A stretch of 64,000 nt of DNA from Coleofasciculus sp. LEGE 07092 (GTDB lineage Bacteria > Cyanobacteriota > Cyanobacteriia > Cyanobacteriales > Coleofasciculaceae): the NCBI RefSeq assembly GCF_015207375.1, contig NZ_JADEWY010000001.1, positions 1 through 64,000 on the forward strand, written 5' to 3'. Shown piece after piece: positions 8,563 through 16,051 of this stretch. The position numbers and the translations under genes were made by a program. Numbering within the stretch: the stretch's first letter is position 1; each line of letters begins with the position of its first letter. Under the pieces are notes generated by a model. That model saw only the letters and a program-made list of their open reading frames with translations, made no database searches and had not been told where the DNA came from.

Positions 8563-8785
8563 AGCGATCGCTCTCCCGATGTTTTTGGGTTAAGTCTAGC
8601 ATCTACCCCCAATCGGCAGCCTCGTTGTGCAGTCCCAATCCAGGAACGAAGCCAGCTAAGAATCTCCTCGTCTGAGGGTTGGTGAAAGGAAACGATACGC
8701 CCTGTCATTCTAGCTTGAGCAATCACGTCCACGGTCACAGCCTAAAGTGCGATCGCTCTTCATATCGCTTGTTGGTTGAGAAACA

Positions 8786-9898
8786 TCATTTCAGCGTGAT
8801 CAGTAGGTTTTGCACAGTAAAGTCAGACAAGATAGTTTTGTCCAGACGCGCTAGATTGACCTTTTGAGCGAGATGAAATCTTGTATGTGTCAAGTTTGTG
8901 CTGTGGTGAAAATGAGCGCTTTTCAAGGTTGCTTTAGAGCAATCGGCATTAGTTAAGTCTGCTCCCTTAAACTGAGTGCCACCTAGTCCTACAATCCATG
9001 AGGCTACAGTGAAAACGAGGCGTTCACGAGGATCACATCTTATCGTTCTGCAACTAATTAAATAGCTGACTGACAGGATTATACCAGCACCAGCAAAAGC
9101 GAAGATGATTGCAGCAATTCCAGCACCGGTAAAAGCGCTAGAGCCATCAATAATGTACAAGAGAATAGCAACAACAGAGGCGAAAATAAGAGCAAAAACA
9201 ATAAGGCTTGCACTTGTGAAAATCAATGCCGTAGTGCTAGCAACAGCAACAGCAATTGTACTTGCAACAATAGTGGGAAAAGTAAACAAGAATGCCAAGA
9301 AGCTATACACACCACTAATCAGGGCTGTATAAGCAACGATATAGGCAACTATAGGTGCATCAGAATTACTAGAAACGCCAGGGTAAGCAACAAAGATAAT
9401 GATGGCAATAATACCACTATTAGCAATAATTGCAGTCGTAATCCCCAGAGAACCTAAAGTACCTCGTCTATAAATCAATAGGGGGAAAATCATCAAGACA
9501 AATAACCCACTTACACCACAAGTGATATCTCCCCAGACTGTTTTTGTGGCTTCAGTTGACCCGTTAGGATCAAATATCAGAATTGCACAAACAGCCCAGA
9601 ACATTGCTGCAAACAAAGTCGGTATTGCTATAAAAACTGAAGCCACCATTAATTTTGGAATAGCCCATCGCCGCAATGTTCCAGTTTTGGCTCCGCAGAG
9701 ATCAACGCCAACCAGTCGGGCATCTGTAAAGTTTGTTCCCCGGAGGTCGCTGAGGCTGAGGTCAGATCCACTCAGATCAATGCCGCGCAGTCTCATCCCA
9801 CGTAAAGACTCATAGCTAAGGTTTGCACCCACAAAGCTACGTTCTCCTTGACGGTAGCGATGATAGAGTTCTTTGGCAGTAAAGCGAGGACACTCCAT
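8786..9898 (-). CDS. pentapeptide-repeat / multi-pass membrane protein, probably 3'-truncated
   Basis: 370 residues. It opens with CPRFTAKELYHRYRQGERSFVGANLS, a short pentapeptide block (to about residue 70), then a hydrophobic region of about 7-8 membrane segments (75-285) rich in AIIA/VAVAS, then a second pentapeptide block (FKGADLTNADCSKATLKSAHF). The protein ends at ILSDFTVQNLLITLK. From memory, relatives continue after this LLxTxxG-like point with a long further pentapeptide domain, so the end here looks cut. The DNA just downstream is a patchwork ending in the broken vapBC remnant. Confidence 0.75.
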   Translation of the reverse strand: MECPRFTAKELYHRYRQGERSFVGANLSYESLRGMRLRGIDLSGSDLSLSDLRGTNFTDARLVGVDLCGAKTGTLRRWAIPKLMVASVFIAIPTLFAAMFWAVCAILIFDPNGSTEATKTVWGDITCGVSGLFVLMIFPLLIYRRGTLGSLGITTAIIANSGIIAIIIFVAYPGVSSNSDAPIVAYIVAYTALISGVYSFLAFLFTFPTIVASTIAVAVASTTALIFTSASLIVFALIFASVVAILLYIIDGSSAFTGAGIAAIIFAFAGAGIILSVSYLISCRTIRCDPRERLVFTVASWIVGLGGTQFKGADLTNADCSKATLKSAHFHHSTNLTHTRFHLAQKVNLARLDKTILSDFTVQNLLITLK

Positions 9899-10090
9899 TA
9901 GCAGTATAGGGAAAGGATGCTCCTATTAAATTGAATCTTAGACTAAGCAAAAACTATTTTTTAGGTAGCAGATTATTTCTGCATAATACGCGGCTTAAGC
10001 TGAATAGCCAGAATCTTTCCACATATTTTCAGATTCCTTACGGAGGCGAGCAGGTGTACTATTAGATGCACAGTACATCTACTTATCTCT

Positions 10091-10348
10091 ATGCAGCCAC
10101 CTCCTAAGAAATTGCTGGATCAGGTACGGGATGCTATTCGTCTCAAACACTACGCCTACCGCACTGAAGAAACCTATGTGCAGTGGATTCGCTGCTACAT
10201 CCTATTTCACATTATAAGCGCCATCCAAACTATGGGGATTCGTGCCGGAGCAAACAATCGTTGGTCGTGCGGTTCTACAAATCTATCCTCTTATGCACTT
10301 TCAGGGTCTGTTGTAACGGCTAAAGTGAGCGGCGGCGAATATGACTGA
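10091..10348 (+). pseudogene. integron-type tyrosine integrase, N-terminal remnant with frameshift
   Basis: The first 50 residues (MQPPPKKLLDQVRDAIRLKH, then AYRTEETYVQWIRCYILFH) are the SAM-like N-terminal domain of integron/XerC-type tyrosine recombinases. After ILFH the frame is lost: the +1 frame gives KRHPNYGDS at about 10214-10240, resembling the expected NKRHPxxMG. No catalytic domain (R...HxxR...Y) follows; the remaining residues are not recombinase-like. So this is a 5' fragment. An attC-like palindrome follows at 10311-10396. Confidence 0.75.
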
Positions 10349-10396
10349 AACGAAGTGCAAAGACTCTCTACCGTCCACTCCACTGAGCTGTTAGCC
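10311..10396. repeat. attC-like imperfect palindrome next to integrase remnant
   Basis: Left arm TAACGGCT then AGTG (10314-10321, 10324-10327); right arm CACT then AGCTGTTA (10381-10384, 10386-10393), ending GTTAGCC. The arms pair over 12 bp (one G.T) with an AA/G asymmetric interruption; inner GCGG.../CCGTCC... extends it imperfectly. A TAAC...GTTA frame, an unequal internal loop and an 86-base length are the marks of integron attC sites. This is a structural resemblance only. Confidence 0.4.
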
Positions 10397-10422
10397 TGCG
10401 TTGCACTACGTCAGATTGGGGT

Positions 10423-10788
10423 TTACAATTTATCAATTGTCACCAACCCGCCTTCTGTAAACTGAATCACAAGTTCTTGCTCTTCTAGCAAGGCAGTTCC
10501 CAGTAAAGGTCGCCGTCCTGTAGCAATAACAAGGACTTCTCGCTCTTCACCATTCCAAAGGACAATCGCCTCGTAAATTGGTAGCAAGACTTCGCTGTTA
10601 TCTGCCAAATTCGCGGGAGTATCGTGTCTGAAGGTCAAGCCCATCAAAGAAACCGCTTCTGAAGGAAGACATAGTTCTCCTGTGAACCCTGTATCTATAA
10701 CAAACTCAATAGGGATGGTTGAGCCGTTTGGCAGCAAAAATGTTAGTGCGACAGTTGCATATCTATCCGTCACGATTCCAGAAATCAC
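10423..10788 (-). CDS. retropepsin-like aspartic protease (clan AA)
   Basis: 121 residues with a GTG start. The catalytic triad FVIDTGFTGELCLP sits at residues 29-42 (Asp32-Thr-Gly) and the second hallmark LLGTALLEEQELVIQF near residues 96-110. Single-domain bacterial proteins of this type must dimerise to be active. The start overlaps the upstream gene by four bases (GTGA). Two-gene cassettes like this are scattered through cyanobacterial genomes; the substrate is not known. Confidence 0.85.
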   Translation of the reverse strand: MISGIVTDRYATVALTFLLPNGSTIPIEFVIDTGFTGELCLPSEAVSLMGLTFRHDTPANLADNSEVLLPIYEAIVLWNGEEREVLVIATGRRPLLGTALLEEQELVIQFTEGGLVTIDKL

Positions 10789-11057
10789 TTGGAGACACGC
10801 TCCATGACCCCACCAAATGAGACGGCAACGTTGTATCCAATGCGAATACCAAAGAGTCGAGCATTTAGGTGCTTCTTACTGAGGTTACGTGATGCTTGCA
10901 GTCCAGTTTTATCAACTTCATAATCACCTGTTTCAATGTCGATAATGACCATCTTGCCAATGTTTTCCTCGGTCTCAACTTTTTGACGAATTCCGCCCTC
11001 GTACAGTTGCTTTGCCCGATGCGCAACTTCCTCACGACTTAACAGAATTGCTTGCAT
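10785..11057 (-). CDS. small hypothetical protein paired with aspartic protease
   Basis: 90 residues from the ATG at 11057, which has an AGGAG ribosome-binding site seven bases upstream; a longer frame to 11141 runs into the neighbouring toxin and is unlikely. Text: SREEVAHRAKQLYEGGIRQKV then MVIIDIETGDYEVD and RIGYNVAVSFGG. The stop overlaps the GTG of the aspartic-protease gene (GTGA), so the two are translationally coupled. Family not recognised; the fixed pairing suggests a toxin-antitoxin-like or processing pair (inference). Confidence 0.7.
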   Translation of the reverse strand: MQAILLSREEVAHRAKQLYEGGIRQKVETEENIGKMVIIDIETGDYEVDKTGLQASRNLSKKHLNARLFGIRIGYNVAVSFGGVMERVSK

Positions 11058-11107
11058 ACACTGGCTCCTGGTCAATATGCCATCTGTTTGTACCCCTTCA
11101 TAATATC

Positions 11108-11431
11108 TTAGAAACAAATAATGATTCGCGATCGCCGACAACGCTCCACAATCCCCCTATCTCTGGTAGAAGCTGAGTTAGAACAACAATCCTGCACTCC
11201 TGGCATGGGCTGTCCCTGCCTCACACGATCGTAGGCATAACGAGTAATCGTAGCGACATCATGAGTCAGTAAAACACGTCCTTCTTGGGCTGCCCACTCT
11301 AAAATGGTTGGATCGTCCTCGCCTGACAACCCAATATCTTGCACACGAACCATGTCAAGCATTGGATTACGGCGAAATAATCCTCGAACGATCGTGTTAT
11401 CAAAGTTCTCATCAACCAGAAGTTTCAACAC
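11108..11431 (-). pseudogene. DUF5615-type PIN-like toxin with disrupted C-terminus
   Basis: GTG start, 107 residues. Residues 1-80 (LLVDENFDNTIVRGLF ... LLTHDVATITRYAYDR ... GQPMPG) are a normal DUF5615 PIN-like nuclease with acidic residues intact (D8, E9). After MPGV the frame becomes basic and Cys-rich and unlike the family. In another frame the DNA around 11165-11195 reads IVVLTQLLPE, like the expected continuation, so an indel at about 11191-11200 is likely. The start overlaps the antitoxin stop by 7 bases. Confidence 0.65.
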
Positions 11432-11763
11432 GCTTGCTGCTTTGCTTTACGGGCAAGCAGGCGATCGCGCAAGCCTTGCGGATCAAATCTCGCTTGATTC
11501 ATTTCACGAATCTCTTGTGCTTGCTGCTGTCGCTGTTGTAAGTAGGCTTCTACTTTTGACTGGTGCTTGAGATAGAAGGCAATTGTGGCATAAACGTCGG
11601 CTAGATTCAGGGACGGATACCGATACGCAATTTCCTCTGCTGTCGCGCCTTGCCCAAAGACAGCGACCACAGTATCCAATGTCACGCGAGTTTTTCCGAC
11701 TAAAATTACGCCATCCTCATTCGCTTGTAAAGGAGCAGGTTCAGCCACAATTGCCAAAGTCAT
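11425..11763 (-). CDS. DUF433-family antitoxin
   Basis: 112 residues from the ATG at 11763 (six more if 11781 is used). The core VGKTRVTLDTVVAVFGQGATAEEIAYRYPSL... LADVYATIAFYLKH is the DUF433 helix-turn-helix that binds DNA and blocks a PIN-like partner. A charged helix follows (VEAYLQQRQQQAQEIREMNQ). It is upstream of and overlaps the DUF5615 gene, the usual antitoxin-toxin order. As the toxin looks frameshifted, the pair is probably no longer active. Confidence 0.85.
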   Translation of the reverse strand: MTLAIVAEPAPLQANEDGVILVGKTRVTLDTVVAVFGQGATAEEIAYRYPSLNLADVYATIAFYLKHQSKVEAYLQQRQQQAQEIREMNQARFDPQGLRDRLLARKAKQQAC

Positions 11764-12109
11764 GAGCAGCTTCAAATTCACTGCCTTGATGGTAACAGAT
11801 AAGTTACGCAGACATTCTTAAGCAAACAGTACAGGCGGCAACCGTTAATCAACCCCGGCTATAGGCGATCAAACTCTATCCTGTTTGTAATATAGATTCA
11901 GGTCACTTTCTAATCCTGGCTACAGGGTGGGATAAACAGCGATGGCTCGACACTATTCTGTTTCATGTCTGAACACCAAAAGCGATCAAACACACGCGCT
12001 AAATCCTCAACAGCAATCCTATTCGTCATAATAATTGGGCAATCGACAGTTGAGTAAACCCCTGAAAAGGGAAAAGACAAATCCCTTTTCCCGGAATTTC
12101 TAGGCTCGT
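11764..12109. other. intergenic region, about 346 bases
   Basis: Holds the terminator at 12063-12092 and a weak 67-codon frame with no protein-like features. No other signal seen. Confidence 0.5.
12063..12092 (-). terminator. intrinsic terminator of the 12110-13162 gene
   Basis: Read on the minus strand: GGGAAAAG (12092-12085), loop of 8, CTTTTCCC (12076-12069), then TTTTC. An 8-bp perfect stem with a T tract 18 bases after the stop codon. Confidence 0.75.
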
Positions 12110-13162
12110 TCACTCATAGGTTGTACCATTCGGCATAATTGCCCCTTTTAAAGAAGCCTCTGTCAAATTGGCTCCTGTCAAGTTGGCTCCAATCAAGTTA
12201 GCTTCACTTAAATTAGCCTCGTTGAGATTAGCTCCAGTGAGATAAGTGAGGAGCAAGCCCGTTCGTAGCAGATTAGCTTGACTTAGGTTCGCATCCTGCA
12301 AGTTTGCCTCCAGCAGATTGGCACCGATTAAATTGGCTTTGTACAAGTTAACCTTGTAAAGATTAGCTTTGCTCAAGTTACTTCCCCGCAGGTTAGCCTT
12401 TTTCAAGAACGCTCCCTTCAGGTTGGCACCACTGAGATTAGCATTACTAAGGTCTGCGCTATTAAGGTTGGCACCACTGAGATTAGCATTACTAAGATCT
12501 GCGCCATTAAGGTTAGCATCACTGAGATTAGCATTACTAAAGTCTGCTTCTTTCAAGATAGCTTCACTCAAGTCGGCACTCTCTAAGTTAGCATCCCGCA
12601 AGTCTACTCGATGCAAATAGGCTCGGATCAAACTAGCTCCACTCAGGTTGGCTCTCCTTAAATCTGCTTCACTGCAAATTGTACGATTCAGTGTTGCCTT
12701 TCTCAAGTCAGCATCCTTGAAAATTGCTCGACTCAAGGTTGCCCCAGTCAAGTTCGCCTTGCTCAATTTTGCCCCTTTTACCCGAGCACCAATCAGACTG
12801 CTGCCAATCAAAACAGCAACCTTTAGATCTGCCTCTGATAAAGTAGCACCGCTGAGGATAGCTCCACTCAAATTGGCTTCAATCAAGATTGCCCCCGTCA
12901 GATCAGCTTGGGAGAGAGTGGTTTCGATTAATTGGGCGCTTTTGAGATTGGCAACCCTCAAATCTGCATCCTTAAGATAAGCGCCAATGAGTTTAGCTTT
13001 TGTTAAATTTGCCCCCTTCAGATGAGCGGCACTTAAATTGATCCGATTCAGATTAGCTTCACTTAAATCGGCTCCAATAAGGTTGGCTCCAGAAAAATTA
13101 CGTTCTCCTGTTTCGTGCCGATTCAAAAGTTCGGCTTTACTTAAAAATTCACTTGCTTTCAT
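12110..13162 (-). CDS. pentapeptide-repeat protein (nearly all repeat)
   Basis: 350 residues. After SKAELLNRHETGERNFSGAN, almost the whole chain is A(N/D)LxxA/S pentapeptides, about 60 units, predicting a long beta-helix rod. Residues about 217-262 derive from a 45-bp DNA unit repeated three times (12421-12465, 12466-12510, 12511-), showing recent in-frame expansion. No signal peptide or membrane segment. Ends IMPNGTTYE, the usual capping motif of this family. Function unknown; single-gene transcript with its own terminator. Confidence 0.9.
   Translation of the reverse strand: MKASEFLSKAELLNRHETGERNFSGANLIGADLSEANLNRINLSAAHLKGANLTKAKLIGAYLKDADLRVANLKSAQLIETTLSQADLTGAILIEANLSGAILSGATLSEADLKVAVLIGSSLIGARVKGAKLSKANLTGATLSRAIFKDADLRKATLNRTICSEADLRRANLSGASLIRAYLHRVDLRDANLESADLSEAILKEADFSNANLSDANLNGADLSNANLSGANLNSADLSNANLSGANLKGAFLKKANLRGSNLSKANLYKVNLYKANLIGANLLEANLQDANLSQANLLRTGLLLTYLTGANLNEANLSEANLIGANLTGANLTEASLKGAIMPNGTTYE
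12421..12547. repeat. 45-bp tandem repeat inside pentapeptide gene
   Basis: Two copies differ by two bases (GGTTGGCACCACTGAGATTA start each); a third, more diverged copy follows. 45 bp equals three pentapeptides, so expansion keeps frame and register. Confidence 0.85.
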
Positions 13163-13405
13163 AAAAATTGCCTGGTTGTTTTGCTGTTGTTCAGCGACAG
13201 GCTCTCCCTAAATTTGTAAAAAGAAACTCCATAGAACGGCTTTGCTAATCCTTCTTGGGAAAATTAACACAATGAGTAAATTTTAAAAGCTATCTGGGTA
13301 GCTGTAAGCTAACAGGTGAGGAGAAAAAATTACTCTCTCATCGTTAGACTTGAGTGAGACTGAGCGAGCACCACCTACGACAGTAACAGTGACTCTCAAT
13401 CGAGG

Positions 13406-13450
13406 CAGTATTTAAGTATTCACTTTTCTAGAGTGAATACTTAAATACTG
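13406..13450. repeat. perfect 19-bp inverted repeat with 7-base loop
   Basis: CAGTATTTAAGTATTCACT (13406-13424), loop TTTCTAG, and its exact complement (13432-13450). No T tract on either side, and it is far from any stop codon. Too perfect for chance; it may be a protein-binding site, a mobile element core or a recombination scar. Confidence 0.9.
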
Positions 13451-13504
13451 TTCTCGGACGACTCAGCCGGTGTCACCTCCCCTACTACTGCACGACTTTA
13501 ATAA

Positions 13505-13729
13505 ACTAGAATCTGTGGAGAATCGTCGTTCGCCGCTTGGGTTTACCAATCTACCAGTAACGGCAACAGCTACAAAAAGCCTTTTCCCAAGGATGGGTTT
13601 TTATTCCAACCAGGTCTCGGCATTAAACTAGAAAAGTCTCTTGTATTCAATGCCCTAGTGAACTCTACTGCTGCTCCCAAGTCTTGGCTAGGCGTCATAC
13701 AGTTAGATCGAGATCGTGTAGGTTTGTAA
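13505..13729 (+). pseudogene. possible gene remnant, unrecognised
   Basis: A 74-codon open frame with no start codon, ending TAA at 13727-13729. The text (ESSFAAWVYQSTSNGNSYKK, FLFQPGLGIKLEKSLVFNAL) has protein-like composition and strand/turn pattern, suggesting the C-terminal end of a lost secreted or beta-rich protein. No family recognised. Confidence 0.25.
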
Positions 13730-13867
13730 TTCGTGAGCGATCGCCCAGTTGTTAATCGCTAGACATGAACTTATTTTATAGATAGCGCTTCGCTGGTCAG
13801 CCGCCATCTGCTTTCATCTGACTACAAGCATCCTAAAACTACTGGTTGCAGATAGTCTGAGTTTGAT

Positions 13868-13978
13868 ATGCCAGAAAAACGACGAGAAGCCACATCTAAA
13901 AAACTTTATTCTTTAAAGATAATGGTTCGAGGTCAGATTGTGCAAGGTAGGGTTAGCAGTAGAGCCGCAGGCGTCTAA
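13868..13978 (+). CDS. very small ORF (36 aa), doubtful
   Basis: ATG frame of 36 residues, very basic (MPEKRREATSKKLYSLKIMV). No clear ribosome-binding site. Could be a real small basic protein or chance; listed for completeness. Confidence 0.15.
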   Translation: MPEKRREATSKKLYSLKIMVRGQIVQGRVSSRAAGV

Positions 13979-14107
13979 TCTGAGGCAGGATGTTCATTGC
14001 TCAGGGTTCATGGATTGACACCCATGAATCCTATAATCCTAGTGTCCTTTAAAGATGTGTTATACTAGATCACCACATTAAATTTTTATCTTCATCAAGG
14101 AAAAGCA

Positions 14108-14173
14108 ATGATTCCCTTGCTCCTTCCTTGTCCAGCTCCCAAGGCTGGAGTTTTACCAAATAGCAATTTTTGA
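14108..14173 (+). CDS. putative leader peptide coupled to CHAD gene
   Basis: 21 codons (MIPLLLPCPAPKAGVLPNSN F) with AAGGA seven bases upstream. Its TGA overlaps the ATG of the CHAD gene by one base (TGATG at 14171-14175), while the CHAD gene lacks its own ribosome-binding site. Within it, TCCAGC/GCTGGA (14130-14148) forms a hairpin followed by GTTTT. This layout suggests translational coupling or attenuation. Confidence 0.4.
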   Translation: MIPLLLPCPAPKAGVLPNSNF

Positions 14174-15165
14174 TGACAGAAACTTCTCTATCAGACCCCA
14201 AAGTCGTCGGTTATTGGGCTTATCAGGCAATTGAAAAACATTTCCGAAAAGTAATTAAGCACGAAACGGACGTTCTTAAAGACAAAGATCCCGAAGCGCT
14301 TCATCAGATGCGCGTCGGTATGCGGCGTCTGCGTACAGCCGTTACGGGTTTTGCACCAGCCCTTTCACTGCCAAAAGCCGCACGCGAAAAAAAAATTGCC
14401 AACGTTGCCCGACAACTTGGACAACTGCGGGATATCGATATTTTGCAAGACGCCCTGCACAACCATTATTTGCCAGGACTACCAAAGTCAGAGCAAAAAA
14501 TCCTTAAGAAAGTTTTAGAAACCCTTGGAAAAGAGCGCAAGCATACCTTAAAGCAGGTACAGGCAACCCTCAGCCAGCAACGCTACCAAAACCTCAAGCA
14601 GGCATTGGAAACTTGGTTAGTACAGCCCAATTACAGCACGTTTGCCGAATTTGCAATTGACGATATCTTGCCCGAGTTGCTTCTGCCACTCGTAAGCAAC
14701 TTTTTCCTGCATCCAGCTTGGTTGGTGGGAGTCAAACTTCAATCTGGAGAGATTGAGGTTAAGAGCGATTTGAGTTCTGAAAACGTCATGCAGCTTCTAA
14801 GTACTCACGCCGAAACCGTACATGATTTGCGCAAGCAAGCCAAGCGAGTGCGTTATCAGATGGAACTGTTTACTGAATTTTACGATTCTACCTATCAGGA
14901 TCACGTTAAATCAGTAAAAGCTATTCAGGGTCTTTTAGGACAAATTCAAGATAGTTTTGTATTGGTAGAGTTTCTTTGTAAAAACCTGAACACAGACGTT
15001 ACTGTCGAATTACCAACCCTTGGCAAACAGTTGAAAGAAACTCGTTACCAGATATGGCAGGAATGGCAGTTCCTACAGCAGCAATATCTCAATGCTAAAG
15101 TCAGAAAAGACTTGCATAAGCTTATACTCCAACCCAGTCAGCAAGATGCCAAAGCCAGAATCTAA
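14173..15165 (+). CDS. CHAD-domain protein (polyphosphate-binding type)
   Basis: 330 residues from ATG 14173. The two CHAD half-repeats are clear: ALHQMRVGMRRLRTAVTGF (residues about 43-61) and VHDLRKQAKRVRYQMELF (about 216-233). Conserved His and Arg/Lys residues line a basic channel which in characterised CHAD proteins binds inorganic polyphosphate. No CYTH triphosphatase domain is fused. It is likely associated with polyphosphate granules. A coupled 21-codon leader precedes it. Confidence 0.9.
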   Translation: MTETSLSDPKVVGYWAYQAIEKHFRKVIKHETDVLKDKDPEALHQMRVGMRRLRTAVTGFAPALSLPKAAREKKIANVARQLGQLRDIDILQDALHNHYLPGLPKSEQKILKKVLETLGKERKHTLKQVQATLSQQRYQNLKQALETWLVQPNYSTFAEFAIDDILPELLLPLVSNFFLHPAWLVGVKLQSGEIEVKSDLSSENVMQLLSTHAETVHDLRKQAKRVRYQMELFTEFYDSTYQDHVKSVKAIQGLLGQIQDSFVLVEFLCKNLNTDVTVELPTLGKQLKETRYQIWQEWQFLQQQYLNAKVRKDLHKLILQPSQQDAKARI

Positions 15166-15346
15166 AAGTTAGCAGACACTCAATACTTGAACCCTCGCGC
15201 CATGAGGCAAATTTACCCATTTCCGGTTTGATTTCTAAAGCTATGAATGGCTTAATCGTTTGATTACCAAGCCTTTACCTTGGTCGCTTATAGTTGAGAC
15301 TGCCTTCCCTATACCAGTGTTTGAAAGCTGGAAAAAGTTGCAACTC

Positions 15347-15976
15347 ATGATCCAAGCTTCCAAAGTTGTTCTAGAGAGCGAGCGAGCGGAATCCACAGAA
15401 GGACGCCGATTGCATTTTTATGCCAAAGGGGAAAATATTCCATTAGTGTCTCAAGGGGTATGGCAAGTCTGCCAAGGTTTAGTGCAGCTAAGTACACTTT
15501 GCCAAAACGGTGAAGAAATATGGTTGGGTTGGGCAGAACCTTCAACATTCTTTGGTAACTGGTTTTCTTTGCTGACTGCTTATCAAGCCACCGCCCTCTC
15601 TGACGTTCATCTCATCTGGTTTTCCTTAGCAGAAATCAACGCTTCACCCCGCCTAGCGTCAGCGATGTTACCGCAGATGGTGCGACGGATGCGGCAGACG
15701 GAAGCGCTGCTAGCCATAGCCGGTCAGCGGCGGGTCGAGGATCGCTTGCAACGGTTACTATCGTTGATGAAACAGGAAATTGGTCAACCTATAGCAGAGG
15801 GAACTCGTTTAGGTGTACGCTTGACCCATCAGAATCTGGCGAATGCCATCGGCACCACACGAGTAACGATCACACGACTCCTCAGTAAGCTGAAGAAGGA
15901 GGGAGCCATTACCCTTGGGAGCGATCGCCACATTATCCTTAAAGATGGATACTTTACAAATATTGGAAATTGGTGA
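15347..15976 (+). CDS. Crp/Fnr-family transcription regulator
   Basis: 209 residues from ATG 15347; the frame extends to a TTG at 15262 side, but residues upstream are not domain-like. An N-terminal cyclic-nucleotide-binding-like beta roll (LHFYAKGENIPLVSQGVWQVCQGLVQLSTL) is followed by a dimer helix (RRMRQTEALLAIAGQRRVEDRLQRLLSLMKQE) and a winged HTH (LTHQNLANAIGTTRVTITRLLSKLKKEGAI). The ligand-binding cassette is poorly conserved, so cAMP binding is doubtful. Similar in layout to NtcA-group cyanobacterial regulators but lacks enough identity to be called NtcA. Confidence 0.85.
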   Translation: MIQASKVVLESERAESTEGRRLHFYAKGENIPLVSQGVWQVCQGLVQLSTLCQNGEEIWLGWAEPSTFFGNWFSLLTAYQATALSDVHLIWFSLAEINASPRLASAMLPQMVRRMRQTEALLAIAGQRRVEDRLQRLLSLMKQEIGQPIAEGTRLGVRLTHQNLANAIGTTRVTITRLLSKLKKEGAITLGSDRHIILKDGYFTNIGNW

Positions 15977-16051
15977 TACAATTGTTAGTTTAATACAAAT
16001 CATACGTTTATATATTAGGTAGTCACCAGTTGTAGTTACAGGAGTAGACCC

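Larger units (their letters stand above)
13163..14107. other. long non-coding stretch with hairpin and gene scraps
   Basis: About 945 bases with no convincing gene. It contains a perfect 19-bp hairpin (13406-13450), a 74-codon frame without a start (13505-13729, text ...WVYQSTSNGNSYKKPFPKDG... that looks protein-like) and a 36-codon ATG frame (13868-13978). These look like debris of lost genes at the edge of the accessory island. Confidence 0.55.

Noticed and set aside
8469-8738. 89-codon minus-strand frame overlapping the antitoxin
   Set aside because: Half of it is the antitoxin read in another frame; the rest (VIAQARMTGRIVSFHQPSDEE) looks protein-like but has no support beyond that. At most a scrap of a lost gene.
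11910-12113. 67-codon minus frame after the large pentapeptide gene
   Set aside because: It spans an intrinsic terminator and starts at GTG overlapping the stop; no protein-like features.
12369-12980. Plus-strand frames rich in L, S, A, R across the pentapeptide gene
   Set aside because: Antisense shadows of the repetitive pentapeptide codons; no ribosome-binding site.
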